A stretch of 64,000 bases of DNA, taken from contig OZ026835.1 of assembly GCA_964023205.1 (NCBI GenBank), positions 9,692,414 through 9,756,413 on the forward strand, written 5' to 3'. Position 1 is the stretch's first letter; the number at the start of each line of letters is the position of its first letter. The notes below the pieces were generated by a model. That model was not told the DNA's origin, searched no databases, and saw only the letters and a program-made list of their open reading frames with translations. Source of the DNA: Lutraria lutraria. Its lineage: Eukaryota; Mollusca; Bivalvia; Venerida; Mactridae. Made by a program: the position numbers and the translations under genes. Shown piece by piece: positions 8,763-20,989 of this stretch.

Positions 8763-10458
8763 ATTTTTTTTCTGAAATAGCCCTAGTATCCCCACTTTTT
8801 CTATACCAAATGGAATAAAAGCACGCAGACAGATATTAATTTCTTAATGTTGTATTTTCATTTCCTTGTAAATGGTGGTTCATATGTGTTTGTGCGTGTA
8901 TGTGTGGGGGTGCGTGTGTGGGGGCGCGGTTGCACCTTGCGATGTTCGTCCTTGAAAGCAACATAGTGCCTTGACCAGTCAGTCAGCAATTTTCTAACTA
9001 ACAGGTGCCTGTTTTTCAGGCTAAGGATACATACAAAATGAACCTGGTGTGGTCTTGGTGGTAATTCTAAACTAAAACGGTAAACAATCTTCTTTATTCC
9101 TACTTTATAAAATGCTCTACCTTTTGGCAAAAAATGCCCTGCTCTACTTTTGGTCTACTTGTTTGAGCTGGGGCAGTAAAAAGCTAGAAATTTAACGGCC
9201 AATAACGTTATGGACAATTTTATAAGATAAGATTATTTACTTTAATTCTTGTGCATTTACAAATACACGAGGACATGAGAAGGAAATGTAATAGCCGATA
9301 AATACGTCACATAATGTTCCTGTGGAGTTCTTCTTTTCTGTGGATTATGAAACATTTTGTTCTGGCGCTACTCGAAGCAAGATTCGATGTTGTCCCCAAA
9401 ACCAGTATGATTATGTAAGTACTGGCAGTACCCATAATGCACCGGAAAATATTAATTAATAATGTTTATAACAACATAAACTCTGTGTCGAGTTAAAAAC
9501 ATATCGAGCTAAAAAATAAAACAAACTCTGATTTGAATCTTCGACCGTAAGAATAACAATTACATGTTTATTACTTTATCATAATAATTATACGTCAATA
9601 GTTTTATGAAAAGTGACCGGTCAAGTGCTATCATTGTCTGGGAAGAACAACTAATATTTATCTTTTTATCTGTTGTTTAACGGCATATCCGACATCTAAG
9701 GTCATTTCAGAGTCGCCTCAGAGAAAGGGGAAATAACTAATAAGCAATAACATTGATTTACTTCAGTTCAATTATAGAATATACGGCGCTTGTACAAATA
9801 TTACAGAGAATGACGTATGCTCGATCTATCTTTACGAATACACGGGCTTATTATACCACATGTGTTATTTTAATTCAATTATTCGTTATATAAAAATTAA
9901 GATTGATTCGATTGATTTAGGAAATTTTACATGGAAATAATGGTGGTACAATGTACACAAAATGTGTGTCATACGCATAACTCTGTTATAGACAGTGTTC
10001 AAAGTATTTCATAAAAACCCAATTCTTCATTAAATTTTATTAGGACAAGAATAAGTGAGGTTTTTATTCGAGTTCACAATAATTCGATATAACCGTGTTT
10101 TACTGTAATAAAGTACATTGTATTAATAATGGTCTATTTAGCTCAGGTACATAATATACGTACCTGGTTTAGCTAGATGTAGATCAAAGAACTATTAAGC
10201 TATATTATTGCTTTTTATCGTACAGAATATCAAATATAGTAAGTTGAAATTGTGTTTGTTTCGTATGATGGAAGTGCGAAATAAAAACAAGAGGAAAGGA
10301 AATAATATGACGGTTAATAAACTCACAAATCTGCAATAAAACGGAATCGAGTGTTAGGCCGTCCTTAAAAACGTTGGTTTGTCGTTAAAAAACGACCAAA
10401 ACTTTAACCTTGTGTAAGTAGTAGGAACGAATTTTCGAATACATTTTTGTAAACGTTA
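8763..10458. other. Non-coding region with GT-rich tract at 8885-8930
   Basis: The only clear structure is a GT/GGGG-rich tract near 8885-8930 (gtgcgtgtatgtgtggggg and similar), possibly Z-DNA-forming by composition. The remainder is AT-rich with no supported gene. Confidence 0.4.
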
Positions 10459-10632
10459 TACAGTGAACCCTGTGAACAAAGGTCACCCTCAGGATAGCAA
10501 AATGTGGCCATTATTGGAAGATGGCCTTTATTAGGGGGGCATTTTATTCAAAATAATAAATGATAGCTTTTAAAAGAACATTATTCACAGGATGGATTTT
10601 ATTTGGAGGTGGCCGCTTCACTTGTAGTGAAA
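10459..10632 (+). mobile_element. MITE, TACAGTNAAACCTGTG family
   Basis: It begins TACAGTGAACCCTGTGAACAA, then GGTCACCCTC, tggccattattgg, and ends in the characteristic 'ggaggtggccgct' segment. Copies with the same beginning and order occur at 18604, 19666, 39436, 45578, 56681 and 58477. The right terminus is degraded. Confidence 0.65.
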
Positions 10633-10684
10633 ACGAATTTTTTGTCCTAGATTCCTGTTAAAACATGTTTTTTTTTGTGTGTGT

Positions 10685-10925
10685 GGGTTAAAAACTCTAT
10701 AATATATATATTTATAAATACCTTCTTTGGGGTCGGGGAATTTTTGTTTTGCAAACGCTATTTAGACTTCTTTGTGAAAGGGGATTTTTTGTGTTAAAAA
10801 CGCTATAAATTACTTTGGGGTCGGGGAATTTTTGTTTTACAATCGTATAAATAAACTATTTTGGTGGTCGGGGATTTTTGTGTTAAAAACGTTATAAACT
10901 TTTTGGGGGTCGGGGAATTTTGAAT
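10685..10925 (+). repeat. Imperfect tandem repeat, about 58 bp, four copies
   Basis: The block TTTGGGGTCGGGGAATTTTT, followed by gttttacaaacgctataaa, recurs about four times with indels. GGGGTCGGGG runs stand out in otherwise AT-rich DNA. Confidence 0.7.
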
Positions 10926-12429
10926 GAGCCCAATTGGGTGATTATAAACCAACATTTATTTAAGGAAGGTCATGTCGAGTATTTTATAAGGCAAGAAGTT
11001 GCTAGTATTTGAACAGTACACATGATGTTGATAAGTAGTGTTTATAAAGAATCATTAATTTTCTGCAGATCTGAAGGTATGCTGTGATATTTCAATACAA
11101 CGCGATATCACAAGTCCTGAACAAATATAAACATTACTCTACCGAATGTAGCGTATCGCGTCTTTGACAAATGGAGACAGGACTACATGAATGACATGGT
11201 GAGGTGAGTTCAGGGTTAGTTAAGCTAAGGACACTACATGCACGGATTGTATGATTACCTTTTCCCATAAGAAGTTATTGGTGGCTGAAATGAATGATGA
11301 TTTAAAATTTATCAATTTGAAAATATTACATAACCAACTTCGTATTTACATGAACACATTGATAAAAACGTTTACAAAGCAGAAATGCTCACACTACTTA
11401 TTTAGAATACTGCCACATATTTCGGAGACTATTTGATGGATGTATACAAATGCCAGTAAAGAGAGAAGAAAAGGGGCTGGTATTTGATCGCGTGGAGGTC
11501 CTTATTCACTGAAGGTCATTATCTCAGAATTAGCCTGTATAAGTACTGATGTTCGATATATACAGGACAAGACATAAATGCAATGAGCAGAAAAATGGTA
11601 GCACGTTAAATATCCGCCTAATACACCGGAAACTGTCTAAGCCGGAACCCTCTAAACCCGACCCCACCAATTCAGTCACTTCCGGTCCGGATATCATACC
11701 TTCATCCGAACAAGTTAATCAGTCCTTATAGGTCAATGAATTTCTTTTACCATTATATACTTGGATATGACTTTTCTTATCCTAAAAGTTCTAATTCAGC
11801 ACACACCCCATGGTTCAGACAAGAGAGATTCCATTGTACATGTATTCGATTTCAACTAATCAAATGCTAAACATTACCATAACTATCATTTGTTTAAATT
11901 TATTCGCAGAATTTACTGATACAAATTTATATATGAATGCCAGACTGGCTGATTGTAATGTAAACGATGGTACAAAAACTTCAATTCCCTCAGCTATGAT
12001 TGAATGTAAATAAATTATACACACAGTCGTAAAATCATGAACAATTCTATCAATTATTCTGCAAAATTCATAGATATGTCTGAAATACTATGTAGCCAGT
12101 AACTATGATATCAAATTACCATGGGTGTTGTTTTTAAGTATTGACGAGCTTCGGGAAATATGTACAAGCCGGATAAAATAGCGAAAAATAATAATTATCG
12201 ATTTGTTCATGTATTCCGGGCTATTCCCCGTGAAAAATGATAATTATGAGACCAGATATATGAATTCAAAGTTTATATACTTGACATACTTAGTTACTAA
12301 GTAATACAAATCGTAATTAGTTTTGTGTAGGCCTACTATCAAATACTATCAAACACGCAAATAAAAGAGGGATGAGTAAGATTTTGTAATTTAGTGTTTT
12401 TTATTAAAGCCACTTTTCAACAATTAGTC
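10926..12429. other. Non-coding region, no feature seen
   Basis: Several short open frames exist (11251-11436, 11549-11731, 11810-12013) but none shows a domain, signal or splice context that I can support. Confidence 0.4.
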
Positions 12430-12556
12430 ACTTATATACGTCGACGGTTTCACATAACGAGTTTTCCTGTCAATTTTTCATAGAAAGTTATGACCTGGTG
12501 AGATCGAGATTCGAACCCAGTCCAGCGTACTAACTACTGGACAGCGGCTGTGGTCA
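12430..12556 (-). repeat. tRNA-derived SINE fragment
   Basis: On the minus strand an A-box-like CCAGTAGTTAGTACGC is followed by GGGTTCGAATCTCGATCTCA (good B box) and then CAGGTCATAACTTTCTATGA, as in the 7395-7590 copy. The 3' tail is missing. Confidence 0.6.
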
Positions 12557-12589
12557 TTGTTTCTTTTTATATCAATAAATGCTTGTTAA

Positions 12590-12850
12590 AAGGTGACATC
12601 CATTCGCAGTTGGCCTCTATTCACAGGTGACCTCAAACTCAAGTATAACTATAAATTTGAGGCTTGTAACACAATAAGATACAGTGAACCTCAATATTGA
12701 AGCCATCTTAGTGACCAAATAAATATAATAGGTCTTGATATTATGTTTGTCTCATATTTAAATTGAATCACCGAGTGAATAATTATTAAAATAAGTGTTT
12801 GTCATAATCAGATCATCTTATTATCGGGGTGGTCGCTAAATGGGGTAGTC
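12590..12850. mobile_element. Degraded MITE pieces, TACAGTNAAACC family
   Basis: A piece with aaggtgacatcc, ttggcctctattcacagg and tgacctcaaactcaag (12590-12650) matches the family's right half. An adjacent piece beginning ACAGTGAACCTCAA (about 12681) matches a left end. No matched termini remain. Confidence 0.4.
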
Positions 12851-13090
12851 ATTTATTTATTTCGACTCCGGCTGGTTAATTCGATCGGTTGAGCCATGGA
12901 GTGATGATTTAAAGGTCGCGAATTTTGAAATTAGCCGGGTGTCACGGACAATATGATCGAATTTATTACCGCCAAAGTCATTTACGAAGTTGTCTATTGC
13001 AAGCGAAAAAAATAAGTTTAAACTGGTAAATCCAAATAACAACTGAGAACTGTTTTGGTCTCGAAGCTGGTCGTGATCTTGAGGTTCTAC

Positions 13091-13286
13091 TACAGTACAC
13101 CCTTTCCAGAGCGGCCCTCTCTTGACTGCGGCAACAACCTCCCTTTAACAACAGCATAATTTTTCCGACTGTACGATTTAACTTCATGTATTTATTGAAC
13201 CTCTCTATAGCAACAATCTCTCAACATAACATAATTTTGCTACTCCCAAAGGGTGTTGCTTTGGAGAGGTTGCAATATACACTGTA
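13091..13286 (+). mobile_element. MITE, TACAGTGCAACCTCTCCA family
   Basis: It starts TACAGTACACCCTTTCCAGA, contains CAACAACCTCCCTTTAACAAC and ATAATTTTTCCGACTG, and ends with TTGCTTTGGAGAGGTTGCAA, the inverted counterpart of the left end. Better-preserved copies are at 35339-35519 and 44143-44251. Confidence 0.75.
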
Positions 13287-13449
13287 ATATTGATAAACAG
13301 CGCTACGCAAAGTTTAATATAAGCAACGTTATTTTTGTACGCCCATAATATAAATCTACCGGGCCTCTTAATTGCGTTCTTATAATCTTAACATCGGAGT
13401 TCATTTATCATCTAGTGAATACTGAATCTATCAGTGGGTATCTGAGACT

Positions 13450-13770
13450 GGGACCCACACTGGCGCTTGTTCACGCTTTCTGTAAACATGGCGATTGTTT
13501 CAATTGTAGGAATAACCGTTTGAATCTATAAAGAAATGAATTAAAAATACTGGACCGTTCGTTTACCTAAATGTATATATGTTAATTTTTACTGACTTAA
13601 CAAAGAAGTGTCAGCTTTGATTTTAGTAATCGCTAGAATTTCACCTTACGTGTTAAATCAGTGGTCAGTTGAAACCAGCATTGCCCAGGTTGTGGAGTTG
13701 AATTCAAGAAAATTGGATATAAGAATAATACAACAAGTGAAAGTTTGGAGAGGAACTTTAAGTTTATAAG
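13450..13770 (+). other. Possible 5' UTR exon of the 428-aa gene
   Basis: A good splice donor, TATAAG|GTAAGAAG, lies at 13770/13771, and an acceptor follows 822 bp later at 14592 (CATTGCAG|GTGAA) just before the next gene's start codon. The upstream sequence has no long open frame, fitting a non-coding exon. ATGGCGATTG at about 13490, in an AAC-ATG-G context, opens an 11-codon frame that could be an upstream ORF. The transcription start is not identifiable by eye. Confidence 0.4.
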
Positions 13771-14597
13771 GTAAGAAGAAGAGTCTTATTGTCTAGAAAA
13801 GTTTTGTTTAATATACAAGTACGTAGAGTGGAACATTATTAAAACCTGACACATTCCTGAATAACTGTTCGCTTTATCTAGAAATATAATTATGCGATAG
13901 TGAAACTAAGGCACATAGAGGATATTGAAGTCATTTTTATTCGTATTTTGTTTGTTTAAAGTAATGCTGTTTTCAGATATGTAAAACAATTTCAATTGAA
14001 ATTTCCTTAACAGTCATGTGTTGAATATTCACGAACGATTAAGCGCTGGAATGTTTCGAATAAAATATTAGCAAGAGTAAGCAAAAAGTTACTCAAAAGT
14101 AAGTAAGGGTAAAAGATAAGTAAGATTTAAATATAGGACAGATTTAAGGTAAGGAATAGAAGGAAATAAAGATGAGTAAAAGTAAAGACAACTTAAAAGT
14201 AAGGAATAGTAAAAACAAGGAAAATAAAAAAAAATATGGAAGAGTCAAATTTTAAGAAGAATATAATTGTAAAAGAGTTGGAAGACAATTTATGAAAAAC
14301 AGGAATAATAATTAAGGAAGAGTAAACATGTTTACCTTACAAGGAAGTGACAAACTAGGGGAAGAAAAAAATGATCGAGAAAAAGTTGAGCTGAATAAAA
14401 TATAAATGGATTCCTTGGACAAAGTTCTATATATAGAGGCATTTCGAATAATTAACTAATCTTTATCTAGGTATGGTTTAGTCTAAAATATTTTAAACGT
14501 CAGTTTATAGGTATTTATTTTGTTTCTATATATTGGTGCCATTTCTGATAAACTGATAAACCTTTGGTTTATTCCAGGAACTCTCATTGCAGGTGAA

Positions 14598-15884
14598 ATG
14601 TCGAAACTTCAAAAATATGGACAATCACGCAATCTAGAAAAGATGCTATTTGTTAACCATAAGGAGGATCTCGTCTTGGGCGATAAATTACGTGATTTAA
14701 ATATGCAGTCACGCCTGAGTATAATGGATTTAGACAGAGAACGCATTAGGGTTCGGAATGAATGGAGAAACAGTCGTAAGAAGCAGGTGACAATTAATGA
14801 AGCCATGTCTGGTGGTTTGGTTCCCGATAACAGCGCTGCCATGTTCGGGAACCAGTCGAATATGGGTTCTAGGAGACAATCATTATTTCCAAAAGTACAA
14901 ACTAATGGCCAAGCTAGCGACAGAAGAAATGCCACTTCAGCGCCACCTCAAAGAAAATTAGGTGTTGTGGACCAACGCCCTTCTATTTCAAGGGGCAATT
15001 CACTCATCCAAATGGGCCACTCTCGTGTTTCAACGACCAATCAGTTCACACTTCAGCCAGCAATACCAGAAACAGAAGAATACAATGTCGGATATAATTG
15101 TGAACCAAATTTCATTCGCCAGAATTCTGGGGATAGCGTGGGTACTTATGTACTAAACGAATTCGAAAAAATGTCAGAAGTTGTTCCGGAAATACTTAGA
15201 GCACTTGCGAAAAAGAAAGAAAAGCAATTAGAAGCAGACGAACGTTCGAGAATACGTGATATGAAAGACGATATTGACGTGAATTTAGCGATGGGAAACT
15301 TGTTAGATTATGAACCAGACATGAATAAAGTTCGGAAAACGGTCCGTTCCGTAAAGAAATTACGACACAGGATGGCTATCAGTAAAAGACTTGAAACTAA
15401 AAAACACCATAAACCTCTTGATCAAATGATTAAAGATAAGACTGAAAATCTTGGTGACTATGACGAATACACTGACGGAACTTGCTCTCTGATGAAGAGA
15501 CGCTTGGAAAAGAAAAGGCGGGAATCGGCGCCATTTGCGACGGATCCGTCATTCATGCAGCGCCGCCAGTCGTCATTTGATAATCAAGGCCCTCCGAGAA
15601 GGGCCTCACTTGCACCGGAAGCGATGCGCAGGGGTTCGACATTTCCATCTCCTATAACCCGTAGTTCAACCACGCTAGGTTTTGGTTCTATGAACAGACT
15701 AAATTCGTTCGGAAAGGATTCTGCAGAAAGTTCGCCATTTATTGACGAGGATGTTTTAGTGAACCGACAGCGAGTTTTGACTGAATGGGAAAAGTATCGC
15801 TGTTTACAGGACAAAGTTGAAGACTTTTTAATTACTGTACCAACAGGAAATATAATTCTGGAACAAATTGTTCCCATTAAGTAA
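14598..15884 (+). CDS. Unrecognised 428-aa basic protein with five RRxS motifs
   Basis: A long uninterrupted frame, far above chance length here. I start at the methionine at 14598 (MSKLQKYGQS) because a strong splice acceptor (ctctcattgcag) ends at 14592; the 26 codons upstream would be intronic. Residues 1-65 are charged and probably helical (EKMLFVNHKEDLVLGDK, RERIRVRNEWRNSRKK). About 70-185 are low-complexity, Ser/Asn/Gln-rich. About 185-310 are strongly charged and probably helical (LRALAKKKEKQLEADERSRI, VRKTVRSVKKLRHRM). About 310-375 are Arg/Ser-rich. Residues 376-428 form a more ordered-looking tail (RVLTEWEKYRCLQDK, ending IVPIK). Arg-Arg-x-Ser, the protein kinase A consensus, occurs at Ser95, 310, 325, 337 and 347. 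There is no signal peptide, membrane segment or enzyme motif. It could be a cytoskeletal, ciliary or signalling scaffold, but that is inference. Existence of the gene is secure; function unknown. Confidence 0.85.
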   Translation: MSKLQKYGQSRNLEKMLFVNHKEDLVLGDKLRDLNMQSRLSIMDLDRERIRVRNEWRNSRKKQVTINEAMSGGLVPDNSAAMFGNQSNMGSRRQSLFPKVQTNGQASDRRNATSAPPQRKLGVVDQRPSISRGNSLIQMGHSRVSTTNQFTLQPAIPETEEYNVGYNCEPNFIRQNSGDSVGTYVLNEFEKMSEVVPEILRALAKKKEKQLEADERSRIRDMKDDIDVNLAMGNLLDYEPDMNKVRKTVRSVKKLRHRMAISKRLETKKHHKPLDQMIKDKTENLGDYDEYTDGTCSLMKRRLEKKRRESAPFATDPSFMQRRQSSFDNQGPPRRASLAPEAMRRGSTFPSPITRSSTTLGFGSMNRLNSFGKDSAESSPFIDEDVLVNRQRVLTEWEKYRCLQDKVEDFLITVPTGNIILEQIVPIK

Positions 15885-17085
15885 CTACATAGAGTAACTT
15901 CAACGTAGACTTCTTTCCTGGTATTAAATTCTTTGTTTTTGTTTGTTTGTTTTATTGTGCTTATATAAATATGGTGCTGTCATAGCATGAATGAATGAGA
16001 AAAGAAATTTACAAAATACATGGTTTTATTGTTTTGTAACATCGTAGAAAATCAGTTCAAGGAATCATTATTTTAAAAAGAAGTTCTTAAGTCCTGAAAG
16101 AGTATTTTTGTTTATGGTTACCCAACTGAACAAATTGATTTTTCTGTGTTTTCCATCCCCCAATGACTTAGGTTCATAAAGAAAATACCTAGATGTGAAT
16201 TGCACCTCCATAGTGCAAAAGGTATACCCAGAAAGAAGTAGAAAAGAAAAGTTTTGCGACCTACCTCATCCACCGTAATTTTAGGGCTTGGTCTAGTAGC
16301 ACCAAAACAATTAACTTTAATAATAGCCTGATACAGTAGATCTCTCTTATTATTCAACCTCACCGAAGAGAACATTTTTGATTAGAGGTTTCAATGTATA
16401 CTCGTAACTTTTTGTATAGCTAATAAAATTAATATAGTTCCTGGCACCAGCTAATCCAACCAGGGACTCCATATTAAAATTTTATACATTTGTATATAAA
16501 TTTTTGTATAGTGTTCCTCACTGGTCCATTTATTCCAGCAAAGACCTTTGTTTTTCTTGCCAATAGTTCCATTACAAATATATCAGAACCTATACATACC
16601 CCCCCCCCACTTTTCGGGATGTTAGTGGAAACAATGTTGTGTTTTTTTTGGGGGGGGGGGGGGCACAGATGGGGTTCTGAAACAGGCAAAAACCAAGTTT
16701 AAGCATACAATTGTAATAATTTTTACAGTCCAACCTCGTAACATTAGGATCCCATTAAGGGGCTTAAAATTTTCTTTTTACAGGCGGTCTTTTGACTGAG
16801 AGCAACACAAAAACTGTTTTTTATACTATAGTGGAATCAGATGATCAGTCTTAATTGACTCTGTACTACATGTAGTACTACAACCTTGTTCTACACAAGT
16901 TACTGCCAACCACTCCATATCAATAATTTGTTGTGGTGTTCACAGAGTAAGAACTCAAAGAATCACAAACATGTACAGACGTACGTAACACTCTTAGCAA
17001 CTGAGCTCATGAGCAGTGGGCAAATATCTCGTGTTTATGGCCTGTATTGACAGGTGGTTTTAATGCAAAGGTTTGACCATTATAA
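15885..17085. other. 3' flank of the 428-aa gene; poly-C and poly-G tracts
   Basis: No canonical AATAAA directly follows the stop within about 150 bp, so the transcript end is unclear. A C-run (about 16600-16609) and a G-run (about 16651-16662) lie 40-50 bp apart and could pair. Near 16730-16860 a diverged MITE-like stretch (tccaacctcgtaac, aggcggtctttt) may be present. Short ORFs around the runs are composition artefacts. Confidence 0.4.
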
Positions 17086-17089
17086 CTTA

Positions 17090-17312
17090 CCTTGTCGAGA
17101 ATTCCAAGAACAGTTCTTGAACTACAAATTGGTTCATGAACTTTGTCTATGAAAGAAGTTCTAGAACAGGTTTGTGAACCAATGTTCATATACATGTACT
17201 TATTTCAGGAACCAATTCATAAACTAATTCAAGAACATGTTCATGAACCAATTAATAAAACAAGTTTGTTTGAAGTTCATGAACTGTTCATGATCATAAT
17301 CAATTCATGAAC
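17090..17312. repeat. Cluster of GTTCATGAAC-like palindromes
   Basis: About ten variants of the palindromic motif (TGGTTCATGAAC, AAGAACATGTTC, CAGTTCATGAAC written in either sense) fall within 220 bp with AATT spacers. The same motif recurs in looser form at 19235-19300, 50150-50215 and 56275-56360. Confidence 0.65.
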
Positions 17313-17914
17313 CAATCCTCAACAGGGAAATCACATAAAAAAGATGTGTACACACAACAAAAAATTCACGCTGTTCCACGTACCTCATTATCACGACCAA
17401 TTTCTTTTGTTCAAATGGGGGTATTAATTTCGAGGTAATACTGTAAATAACATTTTTTATGAAGACTTGTCCTTGTAATGTGAAATTTATTTTCATTTAT
17501 AACCAGCTTTTATTTGTATACTTGTATGTTTGAGTACTGGTAAACATTATGTTAATGAATAATTGGTCTACTGTGCATAATTGATGATACTCAAGCTTGG
17601 AGGTGCATATCATAGACATAGATAGTAATTCTAAATAATGGTATGCATTTCAGACATTTGCCTTTAACAGTCAACAATAGATCCAAAAACTATCATTAGG
17701 ATAAAACACCTTTCGTTCACAAAAAAGAGGCAACAAGATTTTTGAATTTATAATAGTCCAAGAAACGGACCCCAGATAAATGATAAAGTCGTCCTGAATT
17801 CACTTATCATGGACATATTTTCCACTGATTAATTCTGGTGATCCACGTCACCAAAAGGTAGTCTGAGGAGCAAATTGAATTTTTGGTACTTTTTCTTCAT
17901 AAAACCTGATTTTG

Positions 17915-18020
17915 AAACCAGTCAAGAATGAAGCCTTGCTATTGGTTCATTCAAAGCAAGTCAATGAATAGACCAATGAAATGCTTCCACTTTGAGACAG
18001 GACTTAATTCCTGTTTTATG
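17915..18020. repeat. Paired inverted-CCAAT repeat, copy 1
   Basis: ATTGG at 17941-17945 and CCAAT at 17972-17976 face each other, followed by AAATGCTTCC. It shares this arrangement with copies at 19960, 20990 and 23890; offset here 31 bp. Confidence 0.5.
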
Positions 18021-18603
18021 ATTTCAAAAATAGTCAGATCATTCTTGTGCATTTTCTAAAAAGCAAATAAAATATAATTACATGGTGAAGTTCAACAAAG
18101 AAGGTTATAAACAAACTCAGGTAATAAAAACAAACACTGAAATGTTTGGTCCAAATTGCATTTTATTTTTGTAAATTTGTACAAAACTATCTAAAAAGAC
18201 TCATTCTAACTAACACAGAAATACTCATCCAAAGTTATATAGTCAAACATACTTATATCATGTATACATTGGGTCCAGTATAGGCTTGTTACCGTAGCAT
18301 TAAATATACAAAATATTCCCTAATGAACGCCCCTAATAAGCATGACCTCTCCCTATTTACAGTACATTCCCATTTCAAGAAAAATTCCTTCAAAATTCAT
18401 AATCCTTAAAATTATATCTTACGTGTTGAAAAATAGATGACAAAACCAAAATAAAATGAAACTAAAATTCTGATCGGGAGTATTCATTAGGAACTATTTA
18501 GCATTATCAAATTACATCATTAAAATTATTCGAAAGTCTTCAAATGTTATTTGTTCCCAATCATCTTTTTAATGGAATGCCCGCTGTATACTTTCATTTT
18601 ACA

Positions 18604-18758
18604 TACAGTCAAACCTGTGAACAAAGGTCATCCTTTGGAAACATAAAATGTGGCCTTTATTGATAGGTGGCCTTTTAATTAATCAGGTTTTAAAGACTGG
18701 CCTTTATTCACAGGGTTGACTTTATTGGGAGGTGGCAGCTAACATAGAGTTAACTGTA
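18604..18758 (+). mobile_element. MITE, TACAGTCAAACCTGTG family
   Basis: It starts TACAGTCAAACCTGTGAACA, continues with GGTCATCCTTTGG and tggcctttattgat, and ends gttaactgta, the inverted counterpart of the first bases. TA at each edge fits a TA target duplication. Confidence 0.75.
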
Positions 18759-19665
18759 CTAGTAATTTAATGATTAAAAATAAATGTTTATAAATACCAG
18801 GGTCTAACATCATAACCAAGATCCAAGGTTCTAAAACTTGAGATTGGTCATCAAATTCAAATCTAATATTTTTGTCTTTTAATGTTTCTAAGGTAATTAC
18901 AAATAAAACAATTAACCTTGCTTTACTTTGCCAGCATAAAAGAAATCCATTTGTATTTCAACGCCAATCACTGATAACATTTTTTTCAACCAAAATACAA
19001 AAAGAAAATCAAGCTGGGCAACAATTCTCAAGTTAAATAACCCAAGGGCCAGTACTCTCAATGTCTATACTTGTGTAAGCTCTCAAAATCTATTTTTTAA
19101 GTGCCTGAGTACATAGTGGATTAAATTAGTTACCTTAATATAGCAGAGTCAATTTTTAGTTCACTTGCATTGAAACTTTAACAGAGGAATGATCACAAAT
19201 TGGCCTGTCAAATACAAATGTACTTACTCATACTTCATGAACTATTCATGAAATATGCAGGAATGATTCAAGAAAGATGAATGTTTTCATGAATATACCT
19301 TTCAAAGAGGTAAAAAGGTGATTTTCTGAATCAAGAGGGTCAGATAAATAGCTGTATCAAAACTCCAGACTTTTAAGAGTAGATTAAGAGAGCTGCATTG
19401 TTATGATCTTAGACACAGATTAATACATGATATCCAATTGTGAAAACAAATGAAAAATGTAATAATTTAGGGCCACCATAAATCGATAAAACTAATTGAC
19501 ATCGTAACTTGACTACATGCATTTATCATTTACACGTGTACATTTGTTTGGCAAGTATTTCTATAACAGACATATGTTATACATGTACTAGGAGACTTGC
19601 ATAATAAGATGATTTTCTTGAAAATTCATTCATAACTACCAATGAATCTTGTACTAAAATTTAAA

Positions 19666-19830
19666 TACAGTCATACCTGTGAACAAAGACCACCCTTTGG
19701 AAAGACATAATATGGCCTTTGTTTTGAGGTCTTTTTGTTCTGAATTATCAACAACAGTTTCTTAAAGAATGCCCTTTATTCAAAGTGTGGGATTCTTTCA
19801 GAGGTGGCCACAAACACAAGTATGACTGTA
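19666..19830 (+). mobile_element. MITE, TACAGTCAAACCTGTG family
   Basis: It starts TACAGTCATACCTGTGAACA and ends agtatgactgta. Internal order (ccaccctttggaaagac, atggcctttg, ggtggccac) matches the other copies. Confidence 0.75.
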
Positions 19831-19959
19831 CATATAAATACACCTGATCATAGTAGATATCTACTCCATATCATTTATTCAAAATGGTGTTTTATAACTA
19901 AAATAGAATCTTACAAAATAACAGCATTTTCTTTCAGTTAACAGACTGACTGGGAATCA

Positions 19960-20080
19960 AGGTAAATGGAGAGAATGTAAATCCAAACATGTATTGAAAA
20001 CCAATCTCAAAATTGATTGGCCGGTTTCAAGTTTTGTCTTAAAATCAACCAATAGAAAAGCTTCATTCTTCATATGGGCA
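19960..20080. repeat. Paired inverted-CCAAT repeat, copy 2
   Basis: ATTGG at 20016-20020 and CCAAT at 20049-20053, offset 33 bp, followed by AGAAAAGCTTCATTCT. Confidence 0.5.
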
Positions 20081-20989
20081 ACATACTTATTTAAAGCCCC
20101 ATTCAATAAGAACATACATGTATAATGTCAGATGGTAAAAATCCTAATTTTATTGCCAATTGATGATCAAAAACAAAATGTCCAGCTTGCAGGAACAAGG
20201 GGAAAAGGCACCCCCAATATTTTGGCTGTTATCAAAAAGGGCAATATTTGTCCCCCCCCCCCACTGTTGTCAGCCTAAATCTGAAAATAGTCCCTGGCAA
20301 TCTGAAATTGCTTCATACAGTCTGGCCTTTAAATGAAATTGCAGGTAAACAATATGAATAAAATATTAATTAATTACTTTAGAATTTAAATTAAAACAAG
20401 GCATACAACATTTAAATGATTAATAAATTAATGGGAACATCCTTAGACACAGCAGTAAATATTTTTTGGGGAAAAAAATGCATGAATTTCATGGAAAGAT
20501 AATAAATAAATTAATACAAAAGCCAGTATTTAAAAAGCTCTCAATAAAATTAAACTATACAAATTTGACCCTGTTATAATCCCAATAAATATAAGGCAAT
20601 CAGACCTAGTTGCTTAAAACCCTTAAAACAAACAAATAGACTAGACAAAGACTTGTTTTGTTTGCGGTTACTTGACCAAAAATCGAGTACCGTAGGTCAG
20701 TCAAAAAACTTCCTTTTATTCTACTAAACATACCACTCATACTGAGGAAGCATGTTTCGTCCTCATATCTTTTCATACTGTAGATCTTGCAGTTATAAAC
20801 ATAAGGGTTGCTACCAAAAAATAGGGTCAACTTGGTAACCGTAAACTTGACTATTTTTTTTTCAAGCCTTTTCATTGTGCGAGCATAAAATAATGACTTC
20901 TTGTTACTATATACATTGTAGTACATTTAAACTTCAATAGTTACGCTATCATTGGAACAAAAACGTGACTGTTATATTGAGGTGAACTC

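Noticed and set aside
14609..14935. 108-aa antisense ORF
   Set aside because: Shadow of the 428-aa gene on the opposite strand; no features of its own.
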